Positions 5,721 through 5,757 of a DNA stretch of 5,757 nt are shown here, in pieces (position 1 is the first letter of the stretch; every line of letters starts with the position of its first letter). The translations under genes were made by a program, and so were the position numbers. This DNA is from Pseudomonadota bacterium (GTDB taxonomy: Bacteria; Pseudomonadota; Gammaproteobacteria; Burkholderiales; Burkholderiaceae_B): positions 1 to 5,757 of the forward strand of contig JAEZGR010000159.1 of assembly GCA_023437255.1 (NCBI GenBank), given 5' to 3'. A model generated the notes under the pieces. That model did not search any database. It worked only from the letters and a program-made list of their open reading frames with translations, and was not told the origin of the DNA.

Positions 5721-5757
5721 GGCGTGGTGGTTCAGTACCCGGGAACAAACCCAGAAT

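Overview
The window is 5757 bases of GC-rich chromosomal DNA. Protein content and gene order suggest a betaproteobacterium of the order Burkholderiales, probably Alcaligenaceae (Bordetella/Achromobacter-like). The order call rests on the tpiA-secG-tRNA-Leu cluster, the long Ala/Pro-rich SecG tail and the general look of the proteins. The family call is only an impression. No mobile element, CRISPR array, integrase or phage gene was found, and almost all of the window is ordinary core or near-core sequence.

Left part (1-2093): the 3' end of a short-chain dehydrogenase gene on the + strand converges on, and overlaps by 23 bases, a small minus-strand gene. That gene encodes a DUF2007-type protein with a C-terminal zinc ribbon. 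A divergent intergenic gap of 116 bases follows, then a complete arsB arsenite efflux gene on the + strand. No arsR, arsC or arsA lies beside it within the window.

Middle (2094-4617): a rho-independent hairpin at 2142-2177 lies between arsB and a minus-strand cluster. Read in the direction of transcription, the cluster is a PIG3-type quinone oxidoreductase (qor), tpiA, secG and tRNA-Leu(GAG). tRNA-Leu appears to have its own promoter just after secG. tpiA lacks a Shine-Dalgarno sequence. Instead, an extended Shine-Dalgarno match sits at the qor stop codon, followed by a four-codon ATG...TAA mini-frame.

Right part (4618-5757): a 135-base divergent gap leads to tRNA-Ser(UGA) on the + strand. 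It converges, 16 bases apart, on a minus-strand alpha/beta hydrolase of the esterase / kynurenine-formamidase-like group, complete in the window.

Functionally the genes are a mixed housekeeping set: glycolysis (tpiA), protein export (secG), translation (two tRNAs), redox metabolism (qor, SDR), arsenite resistance (arsB) and an unassigned hydrolase. I see no previously undescribed multi-gene system. The points most worth a second look are the tpiA leader, the solitary arsB with Ser at position 369, and the arsB gene where nuoA would be expected after tRNA-Leu.
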